From assembly GCA_938016265.1 (NCBI GenBank), contig CALLWB010000048.1, positions 1 to 46,590 on the forward strand: 46,590 nt of DNA, given 5' to 3'. The position numbers and the translations under genes are program-made. Each line of letters starts with the position of its first letter. The stretch's first letter is position 1. Shown here piece after piece: positions 8,969-17,182 of this stretch. This stretch comes from an uncultured Saprospiraceae bacterium (GTDB lineage Bacteria > Bacteroidota > Bacteroidia > Chitinophagales > Saprospiraceae). The notes below the pieces were generated by a model. It was given only the letters and a program-made list of their open reading frames with translations. It was not told the DNA's origin and made no database searches.

Positions 8969-9331
8969 CTATCCCAGAAGCGCTAGCAATCGAGGCAAGA
9001 AAACAATACCTCCAACAATAGCCGCACCAATCGCGATCACCAAAACAGCACCCGCTGCCAAGTCCTTCACCTTTCCAGCCAAAGGATGATAGTCAGGAGA
9101 AACCAAATTTGTGAGATATTCCAACGAAGTATTAAACGCTTCCGCAGCAATCACCAGAGAAATGGAAAGTACAATAGCACACCATTCTGCAGTAGATAGC
9201 CCAAAATACCCGCCCGCACCACAAACACAAAATCCTGCAAACAAGTGGAACTTGGCATTCGGTTGGGTCAGAAACAGTTCTTTCAGTCCCGAAAAAGCAA
9301 ACTTAAAGCTATTTAATCGATCCTTTAACAT
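8969..9331 (-). CDS. Diacylglycerol kinase family protein (DgkA/undecaprenol kinase type)
   Basis: The ATG at 9331 gives 120 residues, the normal size for this family. Longer in-frame starts only add unrelated sequence from inside the upstream gene. The N-terminal amphipathic part (MLKDRLNSFKFAFSGL) is followed by three membrane helices. The family motif is present: E-A-F-N-T-S-L-E near residue 60, then K-V-K-D-L-A-A-G-A-V. These enzymes phosphorylate diacylglycerol or undecaprenol at the inner membrane. Which lipid is used here cannot be decided from sequence. The start lies 23 bases inside the 3' end of the endonuclease-like gene, so the two are probably translationally coupled. Confidence 0.88.
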   Translation of the reverse strand: MLKDRLNSFKFAFSGLKELFLTQPNAKFHLFAGFCVCGAGGYFGLSTAEWCAIVLSISLVIAAEAFNTSLEYLTNLVSPDYHPLAGKVKDLAAGAVLVIAIGAAIVGGIVFLPRLLALLG

Positions 9332-10289
9332 ACTTGTACTTAAATTGGAATTTGCCCCTAATCCCGACACTTGCCGTCTCATTGCTGACAGGACCGAAAG
9401 ATACGCACTGGAAGTCATCAGAGTAAAAGATATGGTCGATTGGGATATCAAAAAATGGCATTGCGGCACTACCCGCTGTAGGGGTGAAATTTCTCCTGCT
9501 ATTGTTCAACTTCGATTTTAAACGAAAAGCTTGTAGCTCCACCGACCACGGCACTACATTGTAATCGCCCATCGTAAAAACAGGTGCTTTCAGTTTGCTC
9601 ACGATACTAGCCACGACACCCATGTGCTCTTCTATTCGTTGGTAGGCTGCCTGGCTAACAGGAGGCTCTGTATGACTGGTTACAAAAAATACCTCGCCAT
9701 GGGTACTATCTACTTCAATGCTACCAATGATATTGGGGATTTCTTCAAAATGAAAGGTGTCAATTCGTATGAAAGGATGTTTAGAATATACTGCAAGTCC
9801 ATGGAAATCAATCCGAACTACCGTTTTAGAGAAAGGATAGCTTTCAGCAAGTCCTTCCCGCAAAAAGAAATTCCAATCAGGTGTTACTTCTTGTATCGAG
9901 ACCAGATCAACTTCACTTTCTCTGATTACTTTTAGCATTTGCTCATAGTCATCATTGAATGCGGACACGTTGAAGTGGGCGATCTCTATTTTTCGTTCTT
10001 GGTTAAGCTTCGGATAGAAGGAGCGGGTTTGACTTTCGTCGAATGACTCTCTTAAAAACAAACAGAGTACTGCACAACTCAAAAAACTGACAAACATTAA
10101 GTTTTTTTGCCGTAGAGCAAGAAATACAAGACCTAATGCAAGGTACACCAACATGATTTGAACAGTAAAATTGGCTCCGGACTTAAATAGAATATGGTCT
10201 GGAGGAAAGATACAAAAGATCATTCCCAGTACAATCAACAAACCAATGAAGGCTTGAACAGACAAACTATTTAATATAAAACTTTTCAT
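9309..10289 (-). CDS. Membrane-anchored endonuclease/exonuclease/phosphatase family protein
   Basis: The ATG at 10289 gives 326 residues. A GTG three codons earlier lies inside the predicted -7 box and is rejected. Residues ~10-85 hold about three hydrophobic helices. The rest is an EEP (DNase I-like) domain: H-F-N-V near 110, S-I-Q-E-V as the metal-binding Glu motif, T-S-H-T-E, T-M-G-D-Y-N (G-D-x-N motif) and I-D-H-I-F near the end. The layout (N-terminal membrane helices plus catalytic domain) is common in Bacteroidota. Substrate could be nucleic acid, a phospholipid or an inositol phosphate, and sequence does not decide. The diacylglycerol kinase downstream makes a lipid role plausible, but this is inference only. 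Confidence 0.82.
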   Translation of the reverse strand: MKSFILNSLSVQAFIGLLIVLGMIFCIFPPDHILFKSGANFTVQIMLVYLALGLVFLALRQKNLMFVSFLSCAVLCLFLRESFDESQTRSFYPKLNQERKIEIAHFNVSAFNDDYEQMLKVIRESEVDLVSIQEVTPDWNFFLREGLAESYPFSKTVVRIDFHGLAVYSKHPFIRIDTFHFEEIPNIIGSIEVDSTHGEVFFVTSHTEPPVSQAAYQRIEEHMGVVASIVSKLKAPVFTMGDYNVVPWSVELQAFRLKSKLNNSRRNFTPTAGSAAMPFFDIPIDHIFYSDDFQCVSFGPVSNETASVGIRGKFQFKYKYVKGSIK

Positions 10290-10297
10290 TTCGGACA

Positions 10298-10329
10298 CAA
10301 AGATAAGGAAGATGCTGCTATCATTTCAA
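10298..10329 (-). promoter_or_regulatory. Promoter of the endonuclease-like/dgk operon
   Basis: Minus strand: TTG (10329-10327), 21 bases, TATCTTTG (10305-10298). This fits the Bacteroidota -33/-7 pattern. The ATG at 10289 is 8 bases after the box, so the message would be nearly leaderless. Confidence 0.6.
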
Positions 10330-10372
10330 TCTATCTTCGATTCTTATAAAGATGTTAAAAATATGTAGTTAT

Positions 10373-10450
10373 ATGACGGATAAAAAGGCTGAAGTAACGG
10401 AAACAACCAACCCCATTTTTCGTTCTGTATTGAAGCGGTTTAACAAATAG
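10373..10450 (+). CDS. Possible 25-residue small protein
   Basis: ATG to TAG, starting M-T-D-K-K-A-E-V and ending K-R-F-N-K. It is hydrophilic, with mixed charges and no membrane segment. It is isolated, has no recognisable -7 box and no relative that I know, so it is listed only because it lies in an otherwise empty region. A chance frame is more likely than not. Confidence 0.12.
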   Translation: MTDKKAEVTETTNPIFRSVLKRFNK

Positions 10451-10650
10451 ATCTATCCAAGCAACATTTCTGCTGAATTAGAGTTTATAAACAATAAAAC
10501 CATTAAAATTTACGTAAATTGGGACGAAAATTAACACTGTTTTTTGTTGGTTTTGTTAATTCTACTCAATCTTAAAACTGTTTTTTAGATAGCTGCTAAT
10601 CAGTTTTTTATAGAATTTTTTTCGGTGAAAATTTCTTTTTTGAAAATGAG

Positions 10651-10667
10651 TTGGCACGGCATTTGGC
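10651..10667 (+). promoter_or_regulatory. Sigma-54-like -24/-12 element upstream of the DUF4294 gene
   Basis: TTGGCACG, four bases, then TTGGC. The -24 half matches the sigma-54 consensus TTGGCACG fully. The -12 half has TTGG where TTGC is expected. It lies 59 bases before the ATG at 10726 in the right orientation. The -12 mismatch at the key GC is a real weakness. Confidence 0.3.
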
Positions 10668-10725
10668 TTTTCATAACCAAGAATGCTTGTTTTAACAGGC
10701 CAACAAATCACTAAATAGAAACACA

Positions 10726-11340
10726 ATGGATACTAAATATATAATAGCACTGGCAATGTTGTTCCTATCTTTCGGGCTGCTTGCGCAGACTGGGACAAAT
10801 GACCAACTGGAAACAATTGAGATAGATGGCCAGGTAGTAAAAATGATGGTCATTGAAGGAGACACCATTATTGTAGCAGATTTAGAAGACGTCTCCATTG
10901 CAAGTCCCAGAAAGTTTGAATCGAAAGAAGACTACCGGTATTGGTTGAGAATGCGGTACCACGCAGCCAAAGTTTACCCCTATGCAGTAGAAGCCATCAA
11001 ACTTTTCCGCGAACTAGAAGAGTTTTCAACAGATGCAAAAAAGAAAGAAAGAAAAAAACACATCAAACGATTGCAAAAGGAATTGAAGGTGAAATACGAA
11101 GATCCCCTTCGAAATCTTACAAGAACACAAGGGAAAGTGTTGACAAAAATGGTAGAACGTGAATTAGGCGTGCCCACCCACGAATTGATAAAACAGCTAA
11201 GAGGAAATATCAAAGCAACTTTCTGGACAAGAGTCGGCAGACTTTGGGGGTACAACCTCCGAGAAGGCTATATCCCGGAAGACGACCCGATCCTGGAAAG
11301 TGTACTTAGTACCTTTGATATTACCCACGATTTGGAATAG
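10726..11340 (+). CDS. DUF4294 domain-containing exported protein
   Basis: 204 residues. An N-terminal signal peptide (hydrophobic 5-19, cleavage likely after L-L-A-Q) is followed by the DUF4294 domain. The recognisable core is W-L-R-M-R-Y-H-A-A-K-V-Y-P-Y-A near residue 75 and L-T-K-M-V-E-R-E-L near 135, then F-W-T-R-V-G-R-L-W-G-Y-N-L-R-E-G-Y near 175. I know the family from Bacteroidota only, where it is uncharacterised. The protein is charged and basic after the signal and likely periplasmic. Transcription ends at the hairpin just downstream, so it is probably monocistronic. Confidence 0.85.
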   Translation: MDTKYIIALAMLFLSFGLLAQTGTNDQLETIEIDGQVVKMMVIEGDTIIVADLEDVSIASPRKFESKEDYRYWLRMRYHAAKVYPYAVEAIKLFRELEEFSTDAKKKERKKHIKRLQKELKVKYEDPLRNLTRTQGKVLTKMVERELGVPTHELIKQLRGNIKATFWTRVGRLWGYNLREGYIPEDDPILESVLSTFDITHDLE

Positions 11341-11382
11341 GCAGCGAAGTTGTTTACACCACTTCAAAATTAAATAAATCAT

Positions 11383-11421
11383 AAAACCTGCTCTCCGACT
11401 ATATTGGATGGCAGGTTTTTT
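11383..11421 (+). terminator. Intrinsic terminator between DUF4294 gene and lptB
   Basis: AAAACCTGC (11383-11391) pairs with GCAGGTTTT (11411-11419) with a 19-base loop and a run of seven T. Its T-run abuts the -7 box of lptB. Confidence 0.75.
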
Positions 11422-11429
11422 TATCTTTG
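11422..11429 (+). promoter_or_regulatory. -7 box of lptB
   Basis: TATCTTTG, 5 bases before the ATG at 11435. A TTG at 11404-11406 lies only 15 bases upstream, shorter than the usual 19-21, and falls in the terminator loop. The box rules out the earlier in-frame start at 11408. Confidence 0.5.
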
Positions 11430-11434
11430 ATCGT

Positions 11435-12190
11435 ATGGAAAAAATGATACTGAGGGCAGAAAACCTCGTCAAAAAATATGGACGCCGGACAGTGGTTAAA
11501 GAAGTTTCTCTAGAAGTCAATCAAGGAGAGATTGTCGGTTTGCTTGGACCTAATGGTGCTGGAAAAACGACGACTTTTTATATGACAGTCGGATTTATCA
11601 AACCAAATGCAGGTAAAGTTTACCTGAACGACAAAGACATTACTAGTCTGGCAATGTACAAGCGCGCACAACACGGTATTGGCTACCTGCCTCAAGAACC
11701 CTCCGTTTTTAGAAAATTATCTGTAGAAAACAATATCAAGGCAGTTCTCGAAATGACAAAGCTGTCAAAAAAAGAACAAAAAGAACGCCTGGAACAATTA
11801 ATCGGAGAATTCAGCCTCGAGAAAGTCCGCAAAAGTAAGGGTGATACCCTGTCTGGCGGAGAACGCCGAAGAACCGAAATCGCAAGAGCGCTAGCTGTAA
11901 GCCCAAAGTTTATCCTATTGGACGAACCATTTGCAGGAATTGATCCCATCGCTGTAGAAGACATTCAATCCATCGTCGAAAAACTAAGGGAGAAAAACAT
12001 TGGGATACTGATCACTGATCACAATGTGCAGGAAACACTTTCTATTACAGACCGAGCGTATTTGATGTTTGAAGGGAAAATCCTGAAAGCTGGAACCGCG
12101 GAAGAACTTGCAGCTGATGAAATGGTCAGAAAGGTTTATCTGGGAACAAACTTCGTCCTAAGAAGAAAAAACCCATCTCCTAATCGCTAG
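11435..12190 (+). CDS. lptB: LPS export ABC transporter ATP-binding protein LptB
   Basis: 251 residues from the ATG just after the -7 box; an ATG three codons later is equally possible. Walker A is G-P-N-G-A-G-K-T-T at residues 38-46. The signature is [15 protein letters not shown], Walker B is [13 protein letters not shown], and the switch His is in D-H-N-V-Q-E-T. The G-E-R-R-R-T-E signature and the F-A-G-I-D-P Walker B region are characteristic of LptB rather than of amino-acid transport ATPases. LptB drives LptFG to move lipopolysaccharide from the inner membrane to the Lpt bridge. The last 11 bases overlap the convergent BASS gene. Other lpt genes are not in the window. Confidence 0.92.
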   Translation: MEKMILRAENLVKKYGRRTVVKEVSLEVNQGEIVGLLGPNGAGKTTTFYMTVGFIKPNAGKVYLNDKDITSLAMYKRAQHGIGYLPQEPSVFRKLSVENNIKAVLEMTKLSKKEQKERLEQLIGEFSLEKVRKSKGDTLSGGERRRTEIARALAVSPKFILLDEPFAGIDPIAVEDIQSIVEKLREKNIGILITDHNVQETLSITDRAYLMFEGKILKAGTAEELAADEMVRKVYLGTNFVLRRKNPSPNR

Positions 12191-13094
12191 CAGCAACTTC
12201 GCCAGTTTCATCCTCCTTGCGAGACCAAAAATAAGCAATCATCAAGCCTGCAATAATATGCCAGATGCCCCATCCCGCAGCAATAATCGCCATTCCTCCA
12301 AGGCCATTAAAAAAGTTAAAGATGAGGACAAGACCCAGTCCGGAATTTTGAATCCCAACTTCTATAGTCACTGCCTTCCGATCCCTTTTGTCTATTCCTA
12401 GTAGAGTTGCCGCAGTAAAACCTGTCCCAAGCGCCACCGCATTGTGAAGTAGGATAATGAAGAATATGACGCCGATGTATTCCAAAAAATAATTCCAATT
12501 CGCAGCAAGGGCGGCCAATACAAAAACGGCAAAAAATGTGAGGGAGAATAGTTTCATTCCTTTTTTTACGCGGTTGGCGATGGTTGGATGTTTTTCAGAA
12601 ATATAGATACCAAGCACCATCGGCAATGCCAATAGGACTAAAATGGTCCAAAATAAATCCATTGGGTTGAGCGCAACTGTTTTTAAAATCCCTGCGGTCC
12701 CAGGATGAAGCGATCCCCAAAAAGAAATATTGAAAGGCGTCATTACTACCGCAAACAGGGTTGAAATGGCAGACATCGTCACCGAAAGTGCGGTATTCCC
12801 TTTTGCATAATGGGTAATGAAATTGGAGATATTTCCACCAGGACAAGCGGCTACTAAAATCATCCCCAACCCTATGCTTGGTCGAGGGTTTATCAAATAA
12901 ACCAACATAAAAGTAAATGCCGGCAACAACAAAAACTGAGCAACCACCCCAATCAAAACAGACTTCGGCAAGGAGATAATCCGCTTAAAATCATCCAGCT
13001 TCATATCTAGTGCTACCCCAAACATAATAAACCCCAATATTCCATTTAAAATGGCCAGAGAAGTAGGACTAAAATTAAGTTGTATGCCGTCCAT
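12180..13094 (-). CDS. Bile acid:sodium symporter family (BASS) transporter
   Basis: 304 residues with about nine to ten membrane segments. Family motifs are A-C-P-G-G-N-I-S-N near residue 84 and [10 protein letters not shown] near residue 244. These form the crossed-helix sodium and substrate region in structurally known BASS proteins. The family moves organic anions (bile acids, pantoate, pyruvate, keto acids and others) with sodium, so the substrate here is open. The C-terminus is acidic. The stop lies inside the convergent lptB coding end, an 11-base tail-to-tail overlap. It follows recO on the same strand but is separated by an inverted repeat. Confidence 0.87.
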   Translation of the reverse strand: MDGIQLNFSPTSLAILNGILGFIMFGVALDMKLDDFKRIISLPKSVLIGVVAQFLLLPAFTFMLVYLINPRPSIGLGMILVAACPGGNISNFITHYAKGNTALSVTMSAISTLFAVVMTPFNISFWGSLHPGTAGILKTVALNPMDLFWTILVLLALPMVLGIYISEKHPTIANRVKKGMKLFSLTFFAVFVLAALAANWNYFLEYIGVIFFIILLHNAVALGTGFTAATLLGIDKRDRKAVTIEVGIQNSGLGLVLIFNFFNGLGGMAIIAAGWGIWHIIAGLMIAYFWSRKEDETGEVAASD

Positions 13095-13122
13095 GTTGTA
13101 TAGTTATTAGTTATTGGGTTAC

Positions 13123-13175
13123 TAAGTTATTCGGTTTTTTGGGAGTACTTAAAAACTCAATATACCAATAACTTA
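13123..13175. repeat. Inverted repeat between recO and the BASS gene
   Basis: TAAGTTATT (13123-13131) and AATAACTTA (13167-13175) are perfectly complementary, with a nested GTTTTT/AAAAAC inside. Around it are variants of a TTAGTTATTGGGTTA-like motif in both orientations, reminiscent of short degenerate intergenic repeats. It could end recO transcription, but there is no GC-rich stem. Confidence 0.35.
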
Positions 13176-13183
13176 ACAACTAA

Positions 13184-13909
13184 CTAACCCAGTACCTCCT
13201 TCAGTATTTCGTAAGAATTAATAGGAGGCAAATTCTCAATACGCAATCGATAAAAAATCATCATTTTTTCTAAAAATTGATTTCTTACCTGTCGACTGAT
13301 CTTTCGGGTGCAGATATCTTCTAGAGAAGCTACCAGCAAAAAATCCAACAGATCTATCAATGTGCCATCAAGATAATTGAAATGATTGGGTTTTTCAGTT
13401 TGAAAACGTCCAGTCTCCAATTCAAAATAAATATGGTCGGTATTTGTGCGGGCAGTTGGTTCAAATCCTAAGAAACGAGTGAGCCGGACAACAAAGAAAA
13501 GATGAAAGTTGGCCACCCCTTCCTCCAACTGGTCTAAAAGGATAAAGCTATTCATTAGGAAGTCGAACAATGGAGGGTTGGGTTCAGATTCTTTGATGGT
13601 TTTTCGAGCAAGTTCCACCATAAACAATCCAACAGAAGACTTGATAATATCGAAAGGAATTGTACGGTAGAGAACAGCGGGTTTTATCTCTTTCGTACGA
13701 TTAAGATCTTTATTTTGTTTGTGGTAAACGACAAGATCCAACAATGTCATGACTTGCAATAGACTCGCGTTTACTTTCGCCTTTTTAGAGCGCACACCAG
13801 AGATAATGTAGGATTGCAAACCAAGTTCTTCCGTATAGATATCACAAATCACACTTGATTCAGAGTATTTGATGGAACGGAAAACAATACCTTTGGTTTT
13901 TTTAAGCAT
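13184..13909 (-). CDS. recO: DNA repair protein RecO
   Basis: 241 residues, normal RecO size. The N-terminal OB-fold region reads K-T-K-G-I-V-F-R-S-I-K-Y-S-E-S-S-V-I-C-D-I-Y-T, a clear RecO start. S-G-V-R-S-K-K-A-K follows, as is typical of Bacteroidota RecO. The C-terminal helical part (F-F-V-V-R-L-T-R-F-L-G-F-E-P) is also conserved. The four-cysteine zinc site of some RecO proteins is absent: only two scattered cysteines are seen. RecO works with RecR to load RecA on SSB-coated single-stranded DNA. It starts 18 bases after the porZ stop, so the two genes form an operon. Confidence 0.92.
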   Translation of the reverse strand: MLKKTKGIVFRSIKYSESSVICDIYTEELGLQSYIISGVRSKKAKVNASLLQVMTLLDLVVYHKQNKDLNRTKEIKPAVLYRTIPFDIIKSSVGLFMVELARKTIKESEPNPPLFDFLMNSFILLDQLEEGVANFHLFFVVRLTRFLGFEPTARTNTDHIYFELETGRFQTEKPNHFNYLDGTLIDLLDFLLVASLEDICTRKISRQVRNQFLEKMMIFYRLRIENLPPINSYEILKEVLG

Positions 13910-13927
13910 GTTGGAAGGGAGATTGTA

Positions 13928-16225
13928 TCAGTTGACAATCATGACCTTAGTTACCACTTTTTGACTGCCATCTTTTGAGGTAGCATACACCAGATAGACT
14001 CCGGTATTTGCACGTCTGCCATTGTAGTCCCTTCCATTCCAGACGGCCTGACCGCCTAGAGAGGTTGTTTGGTAGACAAGGCTGCCACTAATGTCAGTGA
14101 TTTTGATATCCGAATTTTCTACTAGTCCTTTAATGGCAATTTCTCCCTCAAAATCATGGCGGACCGGATTTGGAAAAGCGACCACTTCGTCTTTTTTGAT
14201 GAAGTTATTCCCAACAATGGCATTATTCCGATAAGAGATGATACCTGATTCTGTAGTAAAGAATACTTCGCCAGTGTTATCATTTATAGCAATGTCAATA
14301 ACGTTGTTGTCAAACAGTGGACTGTTTTCTGCGGTGAACCGGAAGACTTGTTTTTCAATGTCTTTGGAGAGCACAAAAACGCCGTTTGTCGTACCAAACC
14401 ACTTTCTGTTTGCCCCGTCAACAGCAATCGCATTGACGGACTCTGTTTTTAGCAAATAGTCATCAAAATTTCCTTCACGAAAGGTTGGACGGCGGCCAAT
14501 ACAGGAGGCTTCTACTGCTTGGTTGAAGCATTCAAAAACAAAAACGCCCTGCGCCGTTCCTACCCAAACACTTCCTTCCAAATCAACCGCAAGACTTAAA
14601 ACATCATTCGATTGCATTTCTGAATTATTGGTGTTGATCACTCGGTATCGATCGTCATCGATATCTTGGAGATTTGCGCCTGAGTCAAAGACTAATACTC
14701 CTTCTGCATTGGTACCAAACCATTTAAAATTGTTTTGATCAATCACCACCTTTGTCAGGTCCTTGACTGAAGTAGGCGGGCTAAATGAGGTCCATTGCCT
14801 GTCTGCAGAAAACACAGAGATCGGATTGGCCGCGCCATAATTGCTGACCCATAGGTTGTTTTCGGAGTCGAAAGCCAAGCCGCTCACTCGATAACTGTTA
14901 GGAGACTGCAATGGCGCTTGAAGTGTAGTATTGAGTTTATGGATGGTAAATGTTGGTGTATTGGTAGATCGGTCGTATTCTATAAGTCCTTCATTGTAGG
15001 AACCTGCAAATACTGAATTTGTAACAGGATGAATTTTGACAACATTGATGTCTCTGACGGGATTCAGAATGGGGGTCCAATTTGGTCGGAATACCTCCCA
15101 ATCTCCATCAATCAATGAATACAATCCATCACCTGCAGATTTAGGATTCCATTTGGACTCCAGATTGGTGGCTGCAATCCAGACTTCATCATTGTCAATT
15201 GTTACATCTCCGGCACTTAGACTGTAGGGGCCTTCGACTCTAAATTTGACGACATCTCCATTTGAGGTATATTGCCCGAACCCTCTGGAAATATCTGAAA
15301 CCCAAATATTGCCTTCTTCATCTTCGATGGCTTGTGGTTCTTTGAGGGCGATTTCATTTTCCCAAATTTGAGAAGACGAACCATTTTTTTGAATTCGAAC
15401 GACCCGATGGATTGCTGTTGGATGTACCATTCCAGCCAACAATTGATCATTGCCAGCTAATAAATATTTAAATCCAAAGTCTTGTTTATAATAGTGAAAA
15501 GTCCAATTTACTCCTCCAAAAACAAAAAGCGAATCATTGACATCAGCAAAAAGTTGTCCGTCCAATTCTTCCAACGCATTGGAATAGTAGGCAGAAGGCA
15601 ATCCATTTGCAGTAGACATTCGTTCCCAAATACTGAAGTCCTGAATGTTGGCACTCCCATCATTGATAATTCGGTAAATACCATTCTCCGTAGAGGCAAA
15701 AAGATACCCATTATGAATCCTGACCGCATTAACAATAAACGGAGTGAATGTGGTAGACTTTGTTTCTTCATTGACCAAATCCATTTGCACGACACCAAAG
15801 CCACAAGAAAGCCAGGCAAAATCACCATTAAAATAAATATTGTTGATGCGTTTATCTCCTGGAATACTTTTTCGTTTGATGTCTGAGATATTGGTGATTC
15901 CATCTGCATCAAGCAAATCAATATTACTATTAGAATAAGCAATAAGCAAAACATTTAAGGACTGATTGTAGTTGATCTGGCGAATACCAATATCACTAAG
16001 GCCACTTACTTTATTGTATAGTTGAATGGAATGTTCTTCCTTATCGACAGAAAACAGTGACTGGTCGGTAGCAAAAAAAACGGTTTCCGCACTTTGGGTA
16101 ACAGAGACTCCCGTGGAATAGGGTAAGTGCGACTTCCATTGACCAAGAGCAAGGTCCCCTTGCGGTTCTTGTCCACTGACAATAATGGAGGTGAGCATTA
16201 ATAAACAAAAGAAGAACCTTATCAT
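13928..16225 (-). CDS. porZ: T9SS attachment-complex protein PorZ (beta-propeller with sorting domain)
   Basis: 765 residues, close to the ~780 of Porphyromonas PorZ. A signal peptide (1-18) is followed by the family start G-Q-W-K-S-H-L-P-Y. Repeated propeller blades follow, of the form V-W-V-G-T-x-x-G-V-x-V-F and K-W-F-G-T-x-x-G-V, across about 40-680. The last ~80 residues are a T9SS-type C-terminal domain (A-F-P-N-P-V-R, then N-T-G-V-Y-L-V-Y-A). PorZ sits on the cell surface with PorU, PorV and PorQ. In Porphyromonas it delivers anionic LPS to the PorU sortase, which attaches cargo. Linkage to recO is, as I recall, common in the phylum and supports the assignment over a generic two-component-type propeller protein. 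Confidence 0.85.
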   Translation of the reverse strand: MIRFFFCLLMLTSIIVSGQEPQGDLALGQWKSHLPYSTGVSVTQSAETVFFATDQSLFSVDKEEHSIQLYNKVSGLSDIGIRQINYNQSLNVLLIAYSNSNIDLLDADGITNISDIKRKSIPGDKRINNIYFNGDFAWLSCGFGVVQMDLVNEETKSTTFTPFIVNAVRIHNGYLFASTENGIYRIINDGSANIQDFSIWERMSTANGLPSAYYSNALEELDGQLFADVNDSLFVFGGVNWTFHYYKQDFGFKYLLAGNDQLLAGMVHPTAIHRVVRIQKNGSSSQIWENEIALKEPQAIEDEEGNIWVSDISRGFGQYTSNGDVVKFRVEGPYSLSAGDVTIDNDEVWIAATNLESKWNPKSAGDGLYSLIDGDWEVFRPNWTPILNPVRDINVVKIHPVTNSVFAGSYNEGLIEYDRSTNTPTFTIHKLNTTLQAPLQSPNSYRVSGLAFDSENNLWVSNYGAANPISVFSADRQWTSFSPPTSVKDLTKVVIDQNNFKWFGTNAEGVLVFDSGANLQDIDDDRYRVINTNNSEMQSNDVLSLAVDLEGSVWVGTAQGVFVFECFNQAVEASCIGRRPTFREGNFDDYLLKTESVNAIAVDGANRKWFGTTNGVFVLSKDIEKQVFRFTAENSPLFDNNVIDIAINDNTGEVFFTTESGIISYRNNAIVGNNFIKKDEVVAFPNPVRHDFEGEIAIKGLVENSDIKITDISGSLVYQTTSLGGQAVWNGRDYNGRRANTGVYLVYATSKDGSQKVVTKVMIVN

Positions 16226-16401
16226 AGAAAAGCTTTGAAATAATAACTAGTAAGATCAAATTTTATTGCGATCGCATAAAAATAATCGTTTTTAATTAGA
16301 AATCTGCGCGCGATTGTCAAGACGGAGTAAAATGATCTTTAAAAATTGATTAGCAGGCAAAAAATAGTCCTCGCAGATTAAATTTGACAATGCAACCTCT
16401 G

Positions 16402-17124
16402 TTATTTACCGCGGAACAAGTTTTTAAAAAATATTTGTACAAAGCTAAGTCCTTCTCTGGCCAGCACAGGGAAATTCATAGCAGAAAACTCGACATTGGG
16501 TTTTAAAACAACAGGCACCGCCACGATAGCTTTTGGCAGCTTTTTGGAAACCAGCTGGATAAATTCGAGATCAAACAAATATCGATCTGTTGTGGTCTGG
16601 AGAAAAAGGGCCTTGCCTTTACTTCGAAAACCCTTCAACCCACATTGAGTATCGGTTACTTTGAGGAAGAAAAATTTACCAATAAAAAAACGAAAAATTT
16701 TGCTGATTCGAATGCGCACTTTAGGTACATGTTCATAATAGGTCTCGTCTCTCGTTCCGACGGCAACTTGTGTAGAAGGAATCAAGAGTTGGTTAAGGAT
16801 GGCTGAAATACTTGTGGTGGTATAAGGGAAGTCAATGTCGGTGTAGATGCAGATTTCGCTGGTGGAGTGCTGGACGCCTTTTCGCAAAGCGTGCCCTTTT
16901 CCCTTGTTTTTTTCATAGTTGATATAGGAAAACTGGGGAAGCTTCTGTTCAAGCAATGCGAGTTGTTCAGGCAAAATACCTTTGGTAGAACCATCATTTA
17001 CTAAAATAACATGTAGCTGAATATTTGGGTTAAGCGCTTGGAAATCAGATGTGGCTGCCAGAATTCGCGTTTCCCAGTTTTGCAAAGGGTTGTAACAAGG
17101 TAATATGATATCTATCTGCTGCAT
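16402..17124 (-). CDS. Family 2 glycosyltransferase (polyprenyl-phosphate sugar synthase-like)
   Basis: The ATG at 17124 gives 240 residues. The TTG three codons earlier overlaps a -7 box and is rejected. The GT-A fold motifs are I-I-L-P-C-Y-N-P at the start, V-N-D-G-S-T near 45, K-G-K-G-H-A-L-R near 75 and the D-x-D motif Y-T-D-I-D-F-P-Y near 95. D-T-Q-C-G-L-K-G-F near 160 is typical of dolichyl-phosphate glucose/mannose synthase relatives. No membrane segment is obvious beyond a hydrophobic patch near 145. It likely moves a hexose from a nucleotide sugar to a lipid phosphate, although a direct glycan acceptor is possible. It appears monocistronic. Confidence 0.85.
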   Translation of the reverse strand: MQQIDIILPCYNPLQNWETRILAATSDFQALNPNIQLHVILVNDGSTKGILPEQLALLEQKLPQFSYINYEKNKGKGHALRKGVQHSTSEICIYTDIDFPYTTTSISAILNQLLIPSTQVAVGTRDETYYEHVPKVRIRISKIFRFFIGKFFFLKVTDTQCGLKGFRSKGKALFLQTTTDRYLFDLEFIQLVSKKLPKAIVAVPVVLKPNVEFSAMNFPVLAREGLSFVQIFFKNLFRGK

Positions 17125-17130
17125 GCGCTG

Positions 17131-17138
17131 CAAAGGTA
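17131..17138 (-). promoter_or_regulatory. -7 box of the glycosyltransferase gene
   Basis: TACCTTTG on the minus strand, 6 bases before the ATG at 17124. No convincing -33 TTG. It decides the start codon. Confidence 0.5.
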
Positions 17139-17182
17139 AATTTTAAACACAGATATTTCTTAATACAAATGGAAAACCCCGC

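Larger units (their letters stand above)
10330..10725. other. Divergent intergenic region with candidate small ORF and sigma-54-like site
   Basis: About 400 AT-rich bases between divergent genes. It contains the promoter above, a 25-codon frame at 10373-10450 and a TTGGCACG element at 10651. Otherwise only T-rich stretches are visible. No RNA gene recognised. Confidence 0.5.

Noticed and set aside
13095-13183. CRISPR-like or MITE reading of the repeats between recO and the BASS gene
   Set aside because: No regular spacing or spacers, no terminal inverted repeats with target duplications; only short degenerate repeats.
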